Source of the DNA: an uncultured Verrucomicrobia subdivision 3 bacterium
GTDB lineage: Bacteria > Verrucomicrobiota > Verrucomicrobiia > Limisphaerales > UBA11358
Reading direction: 5' to 3'
Length of the DNA: 64,000 bases
NCBI GenBank assembly: GCA_903884535.1
Contig: CAISEZ010000045.1
Location: 24,916-88,915, forward strand
Shown here: one piece after another, positions 20,101 to 29,989 of the stretch
Layout of the letters: every line of letters starts with the position of its first letter
Numbering within the stretch: position 1 is the first letter of the stretch
The notes under the pieces: generated by a model
Told to the model about the DNA's origin: nothing
Seen by the model: the letters and a program-made list of their open reading frames with translations, nothing else
Databases searched by the model: none
Program-made: the position numbers and the translations under genes

Positions 20101-22045
20101 GCGTCGCGGTGGTGTGCCCATCAGTGGGGCCACCGGCAGCACCTATAGTCTCGCTGGCACTGCGGCGGGTGATTCCGGCAGCACATTTGATGTCGTTATC
20201 ACCAATTATTACGGTTCCATCACCAGCCAGGTTGCGACGCTGACGGTTAATACTGTCACCACGCCCACGGAATTGTTGTCCATCGAAGCCGTCAAATCCG
20301 TTTACTATGTGCAAACTAGTGCGGCCGGTCCGGTTTCGCCGGCCACGGGCGGATTCTCCTGGGCGGCGGAAGTGCAGGGGATTTTGCCGGCGCTCATCAC
20401 CAGTGCCACCGTGGGTTTTAGCGGCACGAACCAGCCGAATCCCTTTGTGGAGCCGGCCATTGACAACACGGATTTGGCGCAGAATGAGTTGTTCTTTGAT
20501 TCGAAATCCGCGCTGGATGCTGCGTTCACCAATGGCAATTATCACTACGTGATTCAATTCACCAATGGCAACACCTATACCACGGATGTGCCGCTGCCCG
20601 TCACGGATAATTATCCCAATGCGCCCACCATCATCGCCCCGGCGGCCGACTGGTCGGCTTCCGGCCGGCTGGCCTTGCATCCGGTGAGCGGCGGCTACCG
20701 GTTGACTTGGAATTCCCTCTCGGCGCCGCAGGACCAGCAAACCCTTGGCATCACCGATCCGTTTGGCAATCTTACCGAATACACGTTGCCGGGCAGTGCC
20801 ACCAATTTCCTCGTGCCCAATAGTCTGGTCCAGCCGGAGATGGATTATGATGTGGAACTCACCTTCACCCACATGAGTTATTTGAGCACCAATGGTGCGG
20901 GAACCATTCTCTACGGCTTGTTTGAATCGGACACTGATTTTTCTGTGCGGACTGATCCCGTGCAAACGAATGTGTTGGCGGCCTCCAGTTGGGCCACCGT
21001 GCGCGATGGCGCGAACTTCAATGTGGATGTGGATGAGATCGCGAGCGGTTATGTGCTGGCCAAATACAGCACCAACGGCGCTTCCGGCAAGGGTTATTTC
21101 CAGTTTGACCTGACCGGACAGATTCCCGACACCAATTCGCCCGCGACCTTCAAGTTCGTGACGGCGGCCACTTCGGGCCAGCAAAACCTCACGCTTTGGG
21201 CGTTGAACCAAGGCTATCCCAATATGAATAATCATCTCATTTGGGCCACGGCTCAGGCCAATGACACTAACTCCGAGAATATGCTGACCAGCGGTGCGTT
21301 GACTGCCACTGCCATCACCAACGTGTTTCTGTCGGGCGGGCCGGGGACAAATCAATTCACGCTGCCGGCGGCGTGGGGTCAGTTCATCCAAAACAACGCC
21401 CTGATTTTGGTGTTCACCACGACGGCGCCGGGTGCCCAGACCAACAGCAGCGCCGGTTACCGCATTGCGGTGAACAGTGCCGCCACTGTCCCCACGCTCA
21501 CTTATTCAACGATCCAGCCGCCGGTTGCCACGACGTTGGCGGCGACGGGAGTTACCGCCGGTTCGGCCACTTTGAATGGCACCGTCAATCCCAGCGGAGC
21601 CGCCACGGCCTGGTATTTTCAATATGGCACCACCACAAACTACGGCAGCGTGACCGCCACCAACAATCTGACGGCGGGCACGACCGCCGTGGGTGTCAAC
21701 AGCGGGTTGAGCGGTTTGAGCGCCGGCACGGTGTATCATTACCAATTGGTGGCCGCCAACAGTGGGGGCTCCGGTAGCGGTGGCGATGCCACCTTCAGCA
21801 CGCGCACCGTGACCGCACCGCAGTTGGTTTCGCCGCAGGTTTCGGCCAGCAATGGCGCGCAATTCTCCTTCGCGGGGACACCCGGCGCGACGTTCACCAT
21901 TTTGGGCAGCACGAATATCGCCCTGCCGCTTTCCAGTTGGACGGTCTTGGGCGTGGCCACAGAAAACCCCGCCGGCCAGTATAACTTTGCCGACCCGCAG
22001 GCGACGAATAATCTGCAGCGATTCTACCGGGTGCGGTCGCCGTAA
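17183..22045 (+). CDS. alpha/beta hydrolase (esterase) fused to Ig-like, lectin-like, DNRLRE and FN3-like domains
   Basis: VVVVHGGGG, GITGGSFGGYCSG nucleophile elbow, LIAHGTADTTVS, GAQHTF; same frame extends upstream to ATG 16979 but contains TAG at 17057-17059. Confidence 0.82.
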   Translation: MPDYTGKPVPANSTSRPAVVVVHGGGGTSGSRASTREQQISEFCASHGYVAFNIDYPLGAVYPKNIQSWRTAVRYLRANAATYGIDVNHIGITGGSFGGYCSGFMSGITNGQHTLEADSNAQYNNASLDLDSANELSTYSGNIQCAIDLYGPMNQVTSGNAAGQYSSPTTATLYNSSPVNYVHVGSAPILIAHGTADTTVSISNSYDMTNACARIGVPYQFCVIQGAQHTFYYYQTSGGSWPPGNSALDMRQTAFDWFDKWLLTANNPPSITAQPADATGCPGTPMTFSVAATGTTPFYYQWYGPSGLILGATSSSYTIASLTTGNAGGYSVTVSNAVGVATSRTAALSVPNLTAPVVTIQPTNQTAGLGSPVSLVSVATGSALQYQWMENNNVLPNATNATYSIASAGSSDGGVYQVAVYNGCGTALSSNATLTVNAPPYITAQPNTNDTVCSGETATFFASASGVGPLAYKWFGPSAQIVGAPTTNLLTLTNLTAADSGSYYLVVTNSYGAVTSSIIALTVSVNTDVTFLNQPTNTEVAAGGTATFSFTLTPGTGTGLTYQWFKGDYDPIPFAVSTTNATLVLTNVLAAYDQTFYHCLVQNSCSAVQSADVTLTVDSAPVITQQPQAQATVSGGSASFAVQVSGTAPLSYQWSGPSGLISGATNQTFTLSNVSTNNAGNYSVTITNQFGTVTSSNAALTVTAGSFYLAESFNYASGQQLANNSPWTSHNVPNTTGMAIVSGGLTYPGLADFSPAGNDLQITPISGQTNSYRPFDNKATNGTVYVSMLADCSAPVGSSGYYTFGLLPSSTTTPGGRTTDPVLLQVKTNTTGGYLMAVGTANAAAAVYATNILSLNTTNLIVLKYDMGSKIASLYLNPVVGSPEPGTPSATATGTIAFSDLNYVYFRGVAGSGTWTYDTIRIASTWNSVLPQGTPATTGPSVTQQPQPKAVTATTTANFSVGAAGTSPLFYQWRRGGVPISGATGSTYSLAGTAAGDSGSTFDVVITNYYGSITSQVATLTVNTVTTPTELLSIEAVKSVYYVQTSAAGPVSPATGGFSWAAEVQGILPALITSATVGFSGTNQPNPFVEPAIDNTDLAQNELFFDSKSALDAAFTNGNYHYVIQFTNGNTYTTDVPLPVTDNYPNAPTIIAPAADWSASGRLALHPVSGGYRLTWNSLSAPQDQQTLGITDPFGNLTEYTLPGSATNFLVPNSLVQPEMDYDVELTFTHMSYLSTNGAGTILYGLFESDTDFSVRTDPVQTNVLAASSWATVRDGANFNVDVDEIASGYVLAKYSTNGASGKGYFQFDLTGQIPDTNSPATFKFVTAATSGQQNLTLWALNQGYPNMNNHLIWATAQANDTNSENMLTSGALTATAITNVFLSGGPGTNQFTLPAAWGQFIQNNALILVFTTTAPGAQTNSSAGYRIAVNSAATVPTLTYSTIQPPVATTLAATGVTAGSATLNGTVNPSGAATAWYFQYGTTTNYGSVTATNNLTAGTTAVGVNSGLSGLSAGTVYHYQLVAANSGGSGSGGDATFSTRTVTAPQLVSPQVSASNGAQFSFAGTPGATFTILGSTNIALPLSSWTVLGVATENPAGQYNFADPQATNNLQRFYRVRSP

Positions 22046-22255
22046 TGGTGGATCAAAGAATCTGAAGGTATCTAAAATTGTCCGCAAAGTGGTGGTTGTT
22101 ATTCCATGCCCAGAACAGCGCGCCACAGCCCAGTGAGGATATTTGATTTTCACAGTTCACCGATTCAACCCCTTTCCTAATTCACAGTTGGAAAACGACA
22201 AGCAAAACCAAATGGAAATATGCAGGGTAAAGTGAAAATGATATCGCGTTTTTTT

Positions 22256-23641
22256 TTATTTGTGGCCATCCGCGGCTTTCCGTTTTTCTGAAAATTGCTT
22301 CCGCCAGTTTTCGAGCCGTTCCCGGATCTTTTTTTCCACGCCCTGATCGGTTGGCTCGTAATATTTTTTTGCCGCACCGAGATAATCCTGCGCGACAAAA
22401 TGCTCCGGTCCGTCGTGCGCGTATTCGTAGCCGACGCCGTGACCGAGTTTTTTGGCGCCGGCATAATGGCCGTCGCGCAAATGTTCCGGCACGGCAATGG
22501 TGCGGCCGGAGCGGACATCGGCCAGCGCGGCGTCAATCGCCATGATCGAGCTGTTGCTTTTGTTGGCCGTGGCGATGTAAATGGTCGCCTCGGCCAGCGG
22601 AATCCGCGCTTCCGGCCAGCCGACAAATTCCGAGGCCGCGAGGCACGCATTCGCCAAAACCAAAGCCATCGGGTCGGCGAGGCCGACATCTTCCGCCGCG
22701 CAAATAATAATCCGCCGCGCGATGAAGCGCGGGTCTTCGCCGGCGTGAATCATTTTCGCCAGCCAGTAGAGCGCCGCGTCGGGATCACTGCCGCGCATGG
22801 ATTTGATGAACGCGGAAATCGTGTCGTAATGCGCATCGCCGTCGCCGTCATAAACCACGGCTTTCTTCTGAATGCTCTGCTCGGCGACTTCGAGCGTGAT
22901 GCGAATGATTCCGTCTTGACCGGGCGACGTGGTGAGCGCGGCAATTTCCAGCGAATTCAAGGCTTTGCGCGCGTCGCCGTCGGAAAGCGTGGCGAGATGG
23001 CGCAGCGCATTTTCGTCAGCAGAAATTTTCAAAAAGCCGAGGCCGCGTTCCGCGTCGGCCAAGGCGCGTTGCAGCAGTGAAAATAAATCGTCCTCGGTCA
23101 GCGGCCGCAGTTCAAAAATTTGCGAGCGCGAAACGAGCGGCGAGTTGACGAAGAAAAACGGATTGTGCGTGGTTGCGCCGATGAGCCGGATGACACCGCT
23201 CTCCACATCCGGCAGCAACACGTCCTGCTGCGATTTGTTGAAGCGATGAATTTCGTCAATAAACAGAATCGTGGATTGCCCTTTGTTTTCAAGGCGATTT
23301 TCCGCGGCGGATAAAACGCGGCGCATATCGGCGACATTGGATTCCACGCCGCTCAATCTTTCAAATTTGGATTTGGTCTGGCGGGCGATGATTTGCGCGA
23401 GCGAGGTTTTACCGGTGCCGGGCGGGCCGTAAAAAATCAGCGACTGGATGCGGTCGGCTTCGATGGCGCGGCGAAGCAACTGGCCCGCGCCGAGGATGTG
23501 CGTCTGGCCGGCGTATTCGTCCAGGTTGCGCGGACGCATCCGCGCGGCGAGTGGCTGGCTTTTGAAGGTGTCGGGTGCGGGCACGGATTTTTCGTCCGGC
23601 TGGTTTTCAACCGGAGCGGAAAACAAATCGTTGCGCGCCAT
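22256..23641 (-). CDS. rarA: replication-associated recombination protein A (AAA+ ATPase)
   Basis: PLAARMRPRNLDEYAGQTHILGAGQLLRRAIEADRIQSLIFYGPPGTGKTSLA. Confidence 0.95.
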   Translation of the reverse strand: MARNDLFSAPVENQPDEKSVPAPDTFKSQPLAARMRPRNLDEYAGQTHILGAGQLLRRAIEADRIQSLIFYGPPGTGKTSLAQIIARQTKSKFERLSGVESNVADMRRVLSAAENRLENKGQSTILFIDEIHRFNKSQQDVLLPDVESGVIRLIGATTHNPFFFVNSPLVSRSQIFELRPLTEDDLFSLLQRALADAERGLGFLKISADENALRHLATLSDGDARKALNSLEIAALTTSPGQDGIIRITLEVAEQSIQKKAVVYDGDGDAHYDTISAFIKSMRGSDPDAALYWLAKMIHAGEDPRFIARRIIICAAEDVGLADPMALVLANACLAASEFVGWPEARIPLAEATIYIATANKSNSSIMAIDAALADVRSGRTIAVPEHLRDGHYAGAKKLGHGVGYEYAHDGPEHFVAQDYLGAAKKYYEPTDQGVEKKIRERLENWRKQFSEKRKAADGHK

Positions 23642-23675
23642 GTCGGAAGTTTAGCAGCGGCAGCCGGTCCGCAAA

Positions 23676-23706
23676 ATAAAAAAGCCCGCAACGGGTGGCG
23701 GGCTTT
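23676..23706 (-). terminator. intrinsic terminator
   Basis: AAAGCCCGC/GCGGGCTTT stem followed on minus strand by TTTTTTA. Confidence 0.75.
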
Positions 23707-23738
23707 GATTTCAGGTTTGATAAATCAAACCTGAAATC
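23707..23738. repeat. perfect 15-bp inverted repeat GATTTCAGGTTTGAT-AA-ATCAAACCTGAAATC
   Basis: Read directly. Confidence 0.85.
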
Positions 23739-23892
23739 TTGAAAGAACCCCCGCCATTGCCGTGTCGATGTTATCCTTTGAACATGTATTGCTACATGTG
23801 GAACTTGCCGGTCGGTTTTCGACTTCCAGTGAAGGCGTGTCGGCCACCGTCCCGCTTGCTCCGTGATCGTTTAACTTACGGTTCAAGGATTT
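23734..23892 (-). ncRNA. candidate structured small RNA between desaturase and rarA (6S-like topology possible)
   Basis: No ORF; ends can pair (AAATCCTTGAACC with GGTTCTTTCAAGATTT), internal hairpins, minus-strand terminator immediately 3'. Confidence 0.35.
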
Positions 23893-24124
23893 GATGCGAA
23901 TCACGAACAGGGCAGGGAAATTAAATTATTAAAAGAGCAACCGAACTGCTTAATACATCGTCCCGAATGTGTTTCTTCTCAAGAAAAAATTGCAAAAATA
24001 TTTTCCAGTTTTGCCGGCAAAAGCTTGCCTTTGTTAACGGGCGGGAGTTTAATCAAATTCTTGTCTCATACTCCGGCCGTTTTTGACTGGTTTTTGCGGC
24101 GGATTCCACCAGTCGTTTGGGCAG

Positions 24125-25117
24125 TCAAACTTTGGGCAGGCCGACCATCTGCTGCGCGTCAACATCCCAGACTTTCAAGCGCAGGCAGCGAAAAATATCC
24201 GCCGGATGCAGCGAGGTGGTTTTGGGTTGGTCCAGCTCGGGGATATTGTCGAGCACTTCCGGCAGCCGATAAAACGGGATGCGGGCGTTCAGATGATGAA
24301 TATGGTGATAGCCGATGTTTGCGGTGAACCACGCCATAATCGGGCCGGTCTTCATGTAGCTCGAAGATTCCAGCGCGGCTTTTTCGTAGGCCCAGCCGTG
24401 CCGGTCAAAAAATGATACGCCGGGGAAATTGTGCTGCGCGTAAAACAGATAAGATCCAATGGCGCTGCCAATGAGGTGCGGCAGCAGCAGCGTCAGGAAC
24501 AGCGTCAACCAGCCGCCGCAGAAAAAAAACAGTATCACCGCTAGCGTGAGGTGAACCACCGTCGCAATGGCGCAGTCGTAATGTTCCTTCGGGTTGTTGA
24601 AAAACGGATAGACGCACATGCCCCAGAAAAACACGAACACGTAACCAAACAGGATGGTGGCCGGATGCCGCATGAACAGATATTCAAAGCGCGTCCGTTT
24701 GGAGGACCGCAAATATTCGGCGCGGGTCATGATCGGATACGATCCGATGTGCGCGCTGCGCAGTTTGGAATTATGCTTGTGGTGATAATTGTGCGACGCG
24801 CGCCAGATGCTGCTGGGGCTGAGCGCCATCACGCCAAAAAAACGCATGAAGTATTCCGCCAGTTTGGATTTCGACAAAATGGCGTGGTGCTGCTGGTCGT
24901 GGTAAATCACAAACAATCGCAGCAGCAGCAGGCCGGTCAGCACGCTGCAGGCGATGCGCGCGGCCAGCGGGACATGGATTCCGGCGACGTGCGGCAGGGT
25001 GCCGGCGACGCAACCCACCAAAAGCAAGGTTGTGGAAATGACAACCCACCAGCTTTTCACGGCGAAATCCGCCGCGTAGGGACGGGTGGCCAATATAAGT
25101 TCTTTTCCAGATAGCAT
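24125..25117 (-). CDS. fatty acid desaturase
   Basis: HDQQHH, HNYHHKHN, HIHHLN histidine boxes and membrane segments. Confidence 0.9.
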   Translation of the reverse strand: MLSGKELILATRPYAADFAVKSWWVVISTTLLLVGCVAGTLPHVAGIHVPLAARIACSVLTGLLLLRLFVIYHDQQHHAILSKSKLAEYFMRFFGVMALSPSSIWRASHNYHHKHNSKLRSAHIGSYPIMTRAEYLRSSKRTRFEYLFMRHPATILFGYVFVFFWGMCVYPFFNNPKEHYDCAIATVVHLTLAVILFFFCGGWLTLFLTLLLPHLIGSAIGSYLFYAQHNFPGVSFFDRHGWAYEKAALESSSYMKTGPIMAWFTANIGYHHIHHLNARIPFYRLPEVLDNIPELDQPKTTSLHPADIFRCLRLKVWDVDAQQMVGLPKV

Positions 25118-25193
25118 GAGTAGTTAGGCTGCCTCTATATTCGGATGAATCGCAGCATTTGTCCATGCTGACTTCAAAACTTTTGGCGGACGC

Positions 25194-28100
25194 TTAAATT
25201 TCCGGTTCGCCGGTTTCCAGACTTTGGCGGCGTGGAAAATGTGGGTCGGACGCTGCCGGGTTTTGGTCCAGACATCTCCGGACCGTTTCCGCGAGCAGTT
25301 GCGCCGGAAACGGCTTGGGCAGAAAATTGACGCCCGCTTCCAGCGGAAAATCTTTGCCGGCGATGTCGGCACTGTAACCGCTGGCGTAAATCACATTTAA
25401 TTTCGGATTTTCCAGCTGCAGCTTTTCGGCCAGCGTTTTTCCAGTGAGGCCGCCGGGCATGACCAGATCGGTCAGCAGCAAATGGATTTCATCGCGGTGC
25501 TGTTCCCAGACTTGCAATGCTTCGGCGCCGCTGGCCGCGGCCAGCACCCGGTAGCCGAGTTGCGCGAGCGCCCGTTGCACCGCCGAGCGCAACGCGCCAT
25601 CGTCTTCCACCAGCAAAATTGTTTCGTTCCCGCCGTGGGCGGCGGCTAGGGCCGTCGGCTCGACTGTTGGATCTGTGGAATTTTTGATCTGGCGCGGCAG
25701 GTAAATATGGAAGGTGGTGCCTTGGCCCAGTTCGCTGTAAACACTGATCCAGCCCTGATGCTGCTGGACGATGCTGAACACGGTGGCCAGCCCAAGGCCG
25801 GTGCCTTTGCCCACTTCTTTGGTGGTGAAAAATGGCTCGAAAATGCGCGGCAAAATTTCCGGCGCGATGCCGCTGCCGGTGTCGCTGACGCTCAACCGGA
25901 CGAAGGCGCCCGGCCGGACTTGGCTGGATTGCTGCGCCGCGAGTTCGTCAAATTCCACGGCGGCGGTTTCGATGATCAACTCGCCGCCGTGGGGCATGGC
26001 GTCCCGCGAATTCACCGTGAGATTCATCAGCAACTGATCCATCATGCCCGCGTCGGCGTGGATGAACAACGGTTGCGGCGCGTAGCGGAACTGCATCTGG
26101 ATGTCTTCACCGAGAATCCGCCGCAGCATTTTGGTCATGCCGGTGATGGAATCGCTCAAATCCAGTTCGCGCGGCTGCAGTTTGTTCCGCCGGCTGAACA
26201 GCAGCAACTGGCGCGTAAGGTTGGCGGCGCGGTTGGCGGCGGTCTGGATTTCGTCCAAGCACTCCGCCTGTTCGGGTGAAAAATTGCCTTCTATTTTCGT
26301 CAGCTCAATCTGCATTTGGATGACGGCGAGAATATTGTTGAAGTCATGCGCCACCCCACCGGCGAGCTGGCCGATCGCCTCCATTTTCTGGGACTGGCGC
26401 AATTGTTCCTCCAGCAGGTGCTGCCGGGTGATGTCGCGGGCAATTTTCGAGGCGCCGACAATTTGTCCGTGGCTGTCCCGAATGGGCGAGATGGTGGTCG
26501 AAATGCGGATGCGTTTGCCATCTTTGCGGACGCGCTCCGTCTCGAAATGCTCCACGCTTTCGCCGCGGGCAATCCGGGCCAGAATCTCCGGCTCTTCATT
26601 TTTTCGTTCGGCGGGGATCAGCATCAGCATGGATTGGCCGACGGCTTCGTTGGCCGGATAGCCGAAAATATTTTCCGCGCCCCGGTTCCAACTGGTGATG
26701 ATGCCATCGAGGGTTTTGCTGATGATGGCGTCGTCGGAAGATTCCACGATGACGGCGAACTGCTTCAATTGTTGTTCGCTGGCTTTGCGTTCGGTGATGT
26801 CTGCCACCGTGGTCAATTCCTCGATGGTGCCGTCGGGATATTTTTCGCGCTGTTGGGAAAAGTTCACCCACACCACCTTGCCGTCCGCATGGACATAGCG
26901 TTTCTCGAAGAAATATTGTTTCAGCAGCCCGGCTTTCACCTGCTCCAGAAACATTAGCTGAATCGCCTGGTCATCCGGGTGGGTGATCCGGGCGTAAATG
27001 TCCGGCTCGTTGTGTTGGTCGCGCTGGATACCGCAGATGCGCAGGTGGGCGTCGTTGATGATGCGCGAAAACTGGCCGTCCGGAAAAACGGTGTGGAAGG
27101 CGATGCCGATGGGCACCGTGTCGAAAATCAATTTGAACCGCGCCTGTTCACGGGCAAATTGTTCGCGCGCCAGTTTTTGTTCGGTGATGTCGCTGGCCAG
27201 GCCCAGCATGCACCGTTCACCGGCCAGTTCAATTAGCTCCGCCGAAATGATCAGGTCTCCGACGCTGTTATCCTTTTTTCTAAATTTGATTTCCAGATTT
27301 TTGCAGCGGCCAGCGGTGGTCAGCATCTGGATCATCTGATCTCGTTGTGCGGGATCGTCCCACAAGCCTAAATCGGAAGATTTGCGGCCGATGAGTTCGG
27401 CCACGGTGCAACCGTGGATGCTGGCAAACGCGGCGTTGACTTCCAAAATCTCGCCATCGCTGAACCGGGTGATGACGATGCCGGATGGGCTGAAATTGAA
27501 AATGGTGGAAAGCCGGGCCTCGCTTTCGCGCAGGGTCTGGTCGGCGGCTTCTTGCGCGGTGATGTCGCGGCCGATGCCAATCAGTCCGGCGACTTTTCCC
27601 TGTTGGTCGCGCCAGGCGATCATGTTGGTCACCACCACGCGCGGTTCGCCGACCGGAAAGGTGATGGGGCCTTTGACGGTGCAGAATGAATTTGCCGCCA
27701 GCGCCTGCAGTTCCGTCGCCCGGCAGCGCGTCGCCTCTTCCGGTGGCAGAAAATCGGCGTCCGTGAGGCCCAACATGGCGGCCGGCGTCTGGCCGTAACA
27801 TTTGGCGAGGGCCGCGTTGACCACCAAAAACCGGCTTTCCAAGTCCTTGATAAAAATGAAATCCGGCGCCAGATCCATCAGGGTGCGGAGCAGGGCATGT
27901 TCCTCCTGGAAACGGTCCTGAATATTTTTGAGTTCCGTGACATCAAACATGACGCCCTGGGAGCCGGTGATTTTCCCCTGGGCATCAAAGACCGGGCTTT
28001 TGACCACATGCAGATGGCGCGGGTTGCCGTTCGGGCCGGGGTATTCCTCGTCCACTTCAATCGTGCGGCCGGTGCGCATTATTGTCCGGTGATGAGCTTC

Positions 28101-29915
28101 GCCTCCGATTGAATAGTCCGGCTGGTTCCTTTCCAGTTCGAAATGGCGATGTTCGCCCGGCATTTTACCCAGCAGGGATTCCGGTTGAATCCCCTTGAGC
28201 TGGCCGAGCCAGGAATTGGCGAACACATACCGGCCGGCAGCATCCTTGCGAAAAACGCCGGCCGGCATCTGGTCCACCAGCGAATGGTAAAGCGCCTCGG
28301 ATTCGAGCAGGGCCAGCTCGGCCAGCCGGTGCGCGGTGACGTCCAACATGATTCCCTGGGAGCCAACAATTTTCCCGTCGGCGGCAAAGACCGGGGATTT
28401 TACGACATGGAAATAGAGGGTTTGACCGTCGGCGCGGAGATATTTTTCGTCCGCTTCAATGCGTTCGCCCGTGCGCAGGATCTGTTCGTGATGGCTGACA
28501 CCATCGGCGGCCAGGGCTTTGTCCTCCAGCCCCAGTTCCAAAGCGGTTTTCCCCATAAACTGCTCCGCCGACATGGCCTTGAGATTGCAGAAGTTTGAAT
28601 TGACGAACACATACCGGCCGGCGGCATCCTTGCGAAAAATGCCCGCCGGCATCTGGGCCACCAGGGAATGGTAAAGCGCCTGGGTTTCCCGGATGGCGGC
28701 TTGGGCCTTGATCCGGTCCGTGATGTCCTGTATCGCGCCGCAGACCCGCACCACCTTGCCATTTTCCACCACCGGCTGGCCAATGGTGCGGACCCATTTG
28801 TGAATGCCTTTGGCGGAAATAAATTCCAGTTCCAGATCGTAAGGCGTGCCGTGTTGGACTGCCGCCGTGACGGCGGCCTCGATTTTCGTGCGCGACTCGC
28901 CGGGATAAAAACTCAAGCCCATTTCTTTATTCGGCTTGGTGTGAGAATCCAAATCGTGGATGAGCGCCACTTCTTCGCCCCATTGGCCCGCGCCGGTAGC
29001 CGGATCAAATTCCCAGCCGCCCACCTTGGCGATGTGGCCGGTCTGCTGCAAAATACGCCGGTTGCGGAGCAGCACGTCTTCCGCTTTTTTCTTCGCCGTG
29101 TTGTCGCGAAACACCAGCACCACGCCGATGATGCGGCCATCCGCCTGCCGGATCGGCGCGCCGCTGTCGTCAATGATGAATTCCCGTCCGCCCCGCGAAA
29201 TCAGAACCGTGTGGTTCGCCAGGCCGACGACGGAGTTACTGCGGAAAACTTTTTTGACCGGATCCTCCACCGTCTCCCGCGTTTCCTCGTTGACGATGCG
29301 AAACACCGTGGGCAGCGGCTGGCCGGCGGCGTCGGTGTTCGTCCAGCCCGTCAGCCGTTCCGCTTCCTGATTCAGGAAAGTGACATTGCCCTGAACATCC
29401 GTCGTGATCACCGCATCGCCGATGCTCGTCAGCGTCACCGTCAGCAATCTTTGGTTGGCATCCGCCCGCCGGCGGGCGCGATGCAATGCTTCGTTCAGGG
29501 CGCAGGCCAAAATCCCGCCGATCACAAAGATCAGCCATTGCGCGAAATCCATCGGACCGTGAAATGAAAAACTGTGGTAGGGCGGAATGAGATAATATTC
29601 CGCGCCGACAGCGGCGAGGACTGTGGCAACCAAGCCCGGGCCAAGTCCGCCCAAGTAGGCGCTGACAAGGATGGGAATGAAGAAAAGAACGAGCACCGGA
29701 CGATTGTCGCCAATCCACGGGGACAGGCTCAAGCGAGCCAGCAGCGCCAGCCATGTCACCACGGCCGCAAACCCGTAAGCAAACCAGCGCGACCGCCAAA
29801 AGGCGGAAGATTTCGGTTGGCCGGTGCCGGTTAAGTTAGGCTGCTGATCCATCGGGGTGCTTGTAGCGGGCGTAAAGCTGGTCGGACAAATTAAGCGGCT
29901 TTCGCAATCTTGCAA
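25194..29915 (-). CDS. multi-PAS hybrid sensor histidine kinase with C-terminal receiver
   Basis: DUF4118-like membrane N-terminus, many PAS repeats, [15 protein letters not shown]-box, GTGLGLATV, receiver [13 protein letters not shown]. Confidence 0.93.
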   Translation of the reverse strand: MQDCESRLICPTSFTPATSTPMDQQPNLTGTGQPKSSAFWRSRWFAYGFAAVVTWLALLARLSLSPWIGDNRPVLVLFFIPILVSAYLGGLGPGLVATVLAAVGAEYYLIPPYHSFSFHGPMDFAQWLIFVIGGILACALNEALHRARRRADANQRLLTVTLTSIGDAVITTDVQGNVTFLNQEAERLTGWTNTDAAGQPLPTVFRIVNEETRETVEDPVKKVFRSNSVVGLANHTVLISRGGREFIIDDSGAPIRQADGRIIGVVLVFRDNTAKKKAEDVLLRNRRILQQTGHIAKVGGWEFDPATGAGQWGEEVALIHDLDSHTKPNKEMGLSFYPGESRTKIEAAVTAAVQHGTPYDLELEFISAKGIHKWVRTIGQPVVENGKVVRVCGAIQDITDRIKAQAAIRETQALYHSLVAQMPAGIFRKDAAGRYVFVNSNFCNLKAMSAEQFMGKTALELGLEDKALAADGVSHHEQILRTGERIEADEKYLRADGQTLYFHVVKSPVFAADGKIVGSQGIMLDVTAHRLAELALLESEALYHSLVDQMPAGVFRKDAAGRYVFANSWLGQLKGIQPESLLGKMPGEHRHFELERNQPDYSIGGEAHHRTIMRTGRTIEVDEEYPGPNGNPRHLHVVKSPVFDAQGKITGSQGVMFDVTELKNIQDRFQEEHALLRTLMDLAPDFIFIKDLESRFLVVNAALAKCYGQTPAAMLGLTDADFLPPEEATRCRATELQALAANSFCTVKGPITFPVGEPRVVVTNMIAWRDQQGKVAGLIGIGRDITAQEAADQTLRESEARLSTIFNFSPSGIVITRFSDGEILEVNAAFASIHGCTVAELIGRKSSDLGLWDDPAQRDQMIQMLTTAGRCKNLEIKFRKKDNSVGDLIISAELIELAGERCMLGLASDITEQKLAREQFAREQARFKLIFDTVPIGIAFHTVFPDGQFSRIINDAHLRICGIQRDQHNEPDIYARITHPDDQAIQLMFLEQVKAGLLKQYFFEKRYVHADGKVVWVNFSQQREKYPDGTIEELTTVADITERKASEQQLKQFAVIVESSDDAIISKTLDGIITSWNRGAENIFGYPANEAVGQSMLMLIPAERKNEEPEILARIARGESVEHFETERVRKDGKRIRISTTISPIRDSHGQIVGASKIARDITRQHLLEEQLRQSQKMEAIGQLAGGVAHDFNNILAVIQMQIELTKIEGNFSPEQAECLDEIQTAANRAANLTRQLLLFSRRNKLQPRELDLSDSITGMTKMLRRILGEDIQMQFRYAPQPLFIHADAGMMDQLLMNLTVNSRDAMPHGGELIIETAAVEFDELAAQQSSQVRPGAFVRLSVSDTGSGIAPEILPRIFEPFFTTKEVGKGTGLGLATVFSIVQQHQGWISVYSELGQGTTFHIYLPRQIKNSTDPTVEPTALAAAHGGNETILLVEDDGALRSAVQRALAQLGYRVLAAASGAEALQVWEQHRDEIHLLLTDLVMPGGLTGKTLAEKLQLENPKLNVIYASGYSADIAGKDFPLEAGVNFLPKPFPAQLLAETVRRCLDQNPAASDPHFPRRQSLETGEPEI

Positions 29916-29989
29916 CTGATATTCCTGCGGTCAAATTCCAACTCGCTTTTGGTCGCGCATTCCTGCTAATTTGCCCGTCTGATTTTACC

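Noticed and set aside
19652-21391. 579-aa minus-strand ORF
   Set aside because: Antisense to the esterase/Ig gene with clear protein motifs on the plus strand; composition is a shadow ORF
23790-23850. tmRNA-like GGTCGGTTTTCGAC stretch
   Set aside because: No tRNA-like acceptor ends or tag reading frame; better explained as part of the small RNA candidate
28668-29567. 299-aa plus-strand ORF
   Set aside because: Antisense to the PAS kinase; no domain signal
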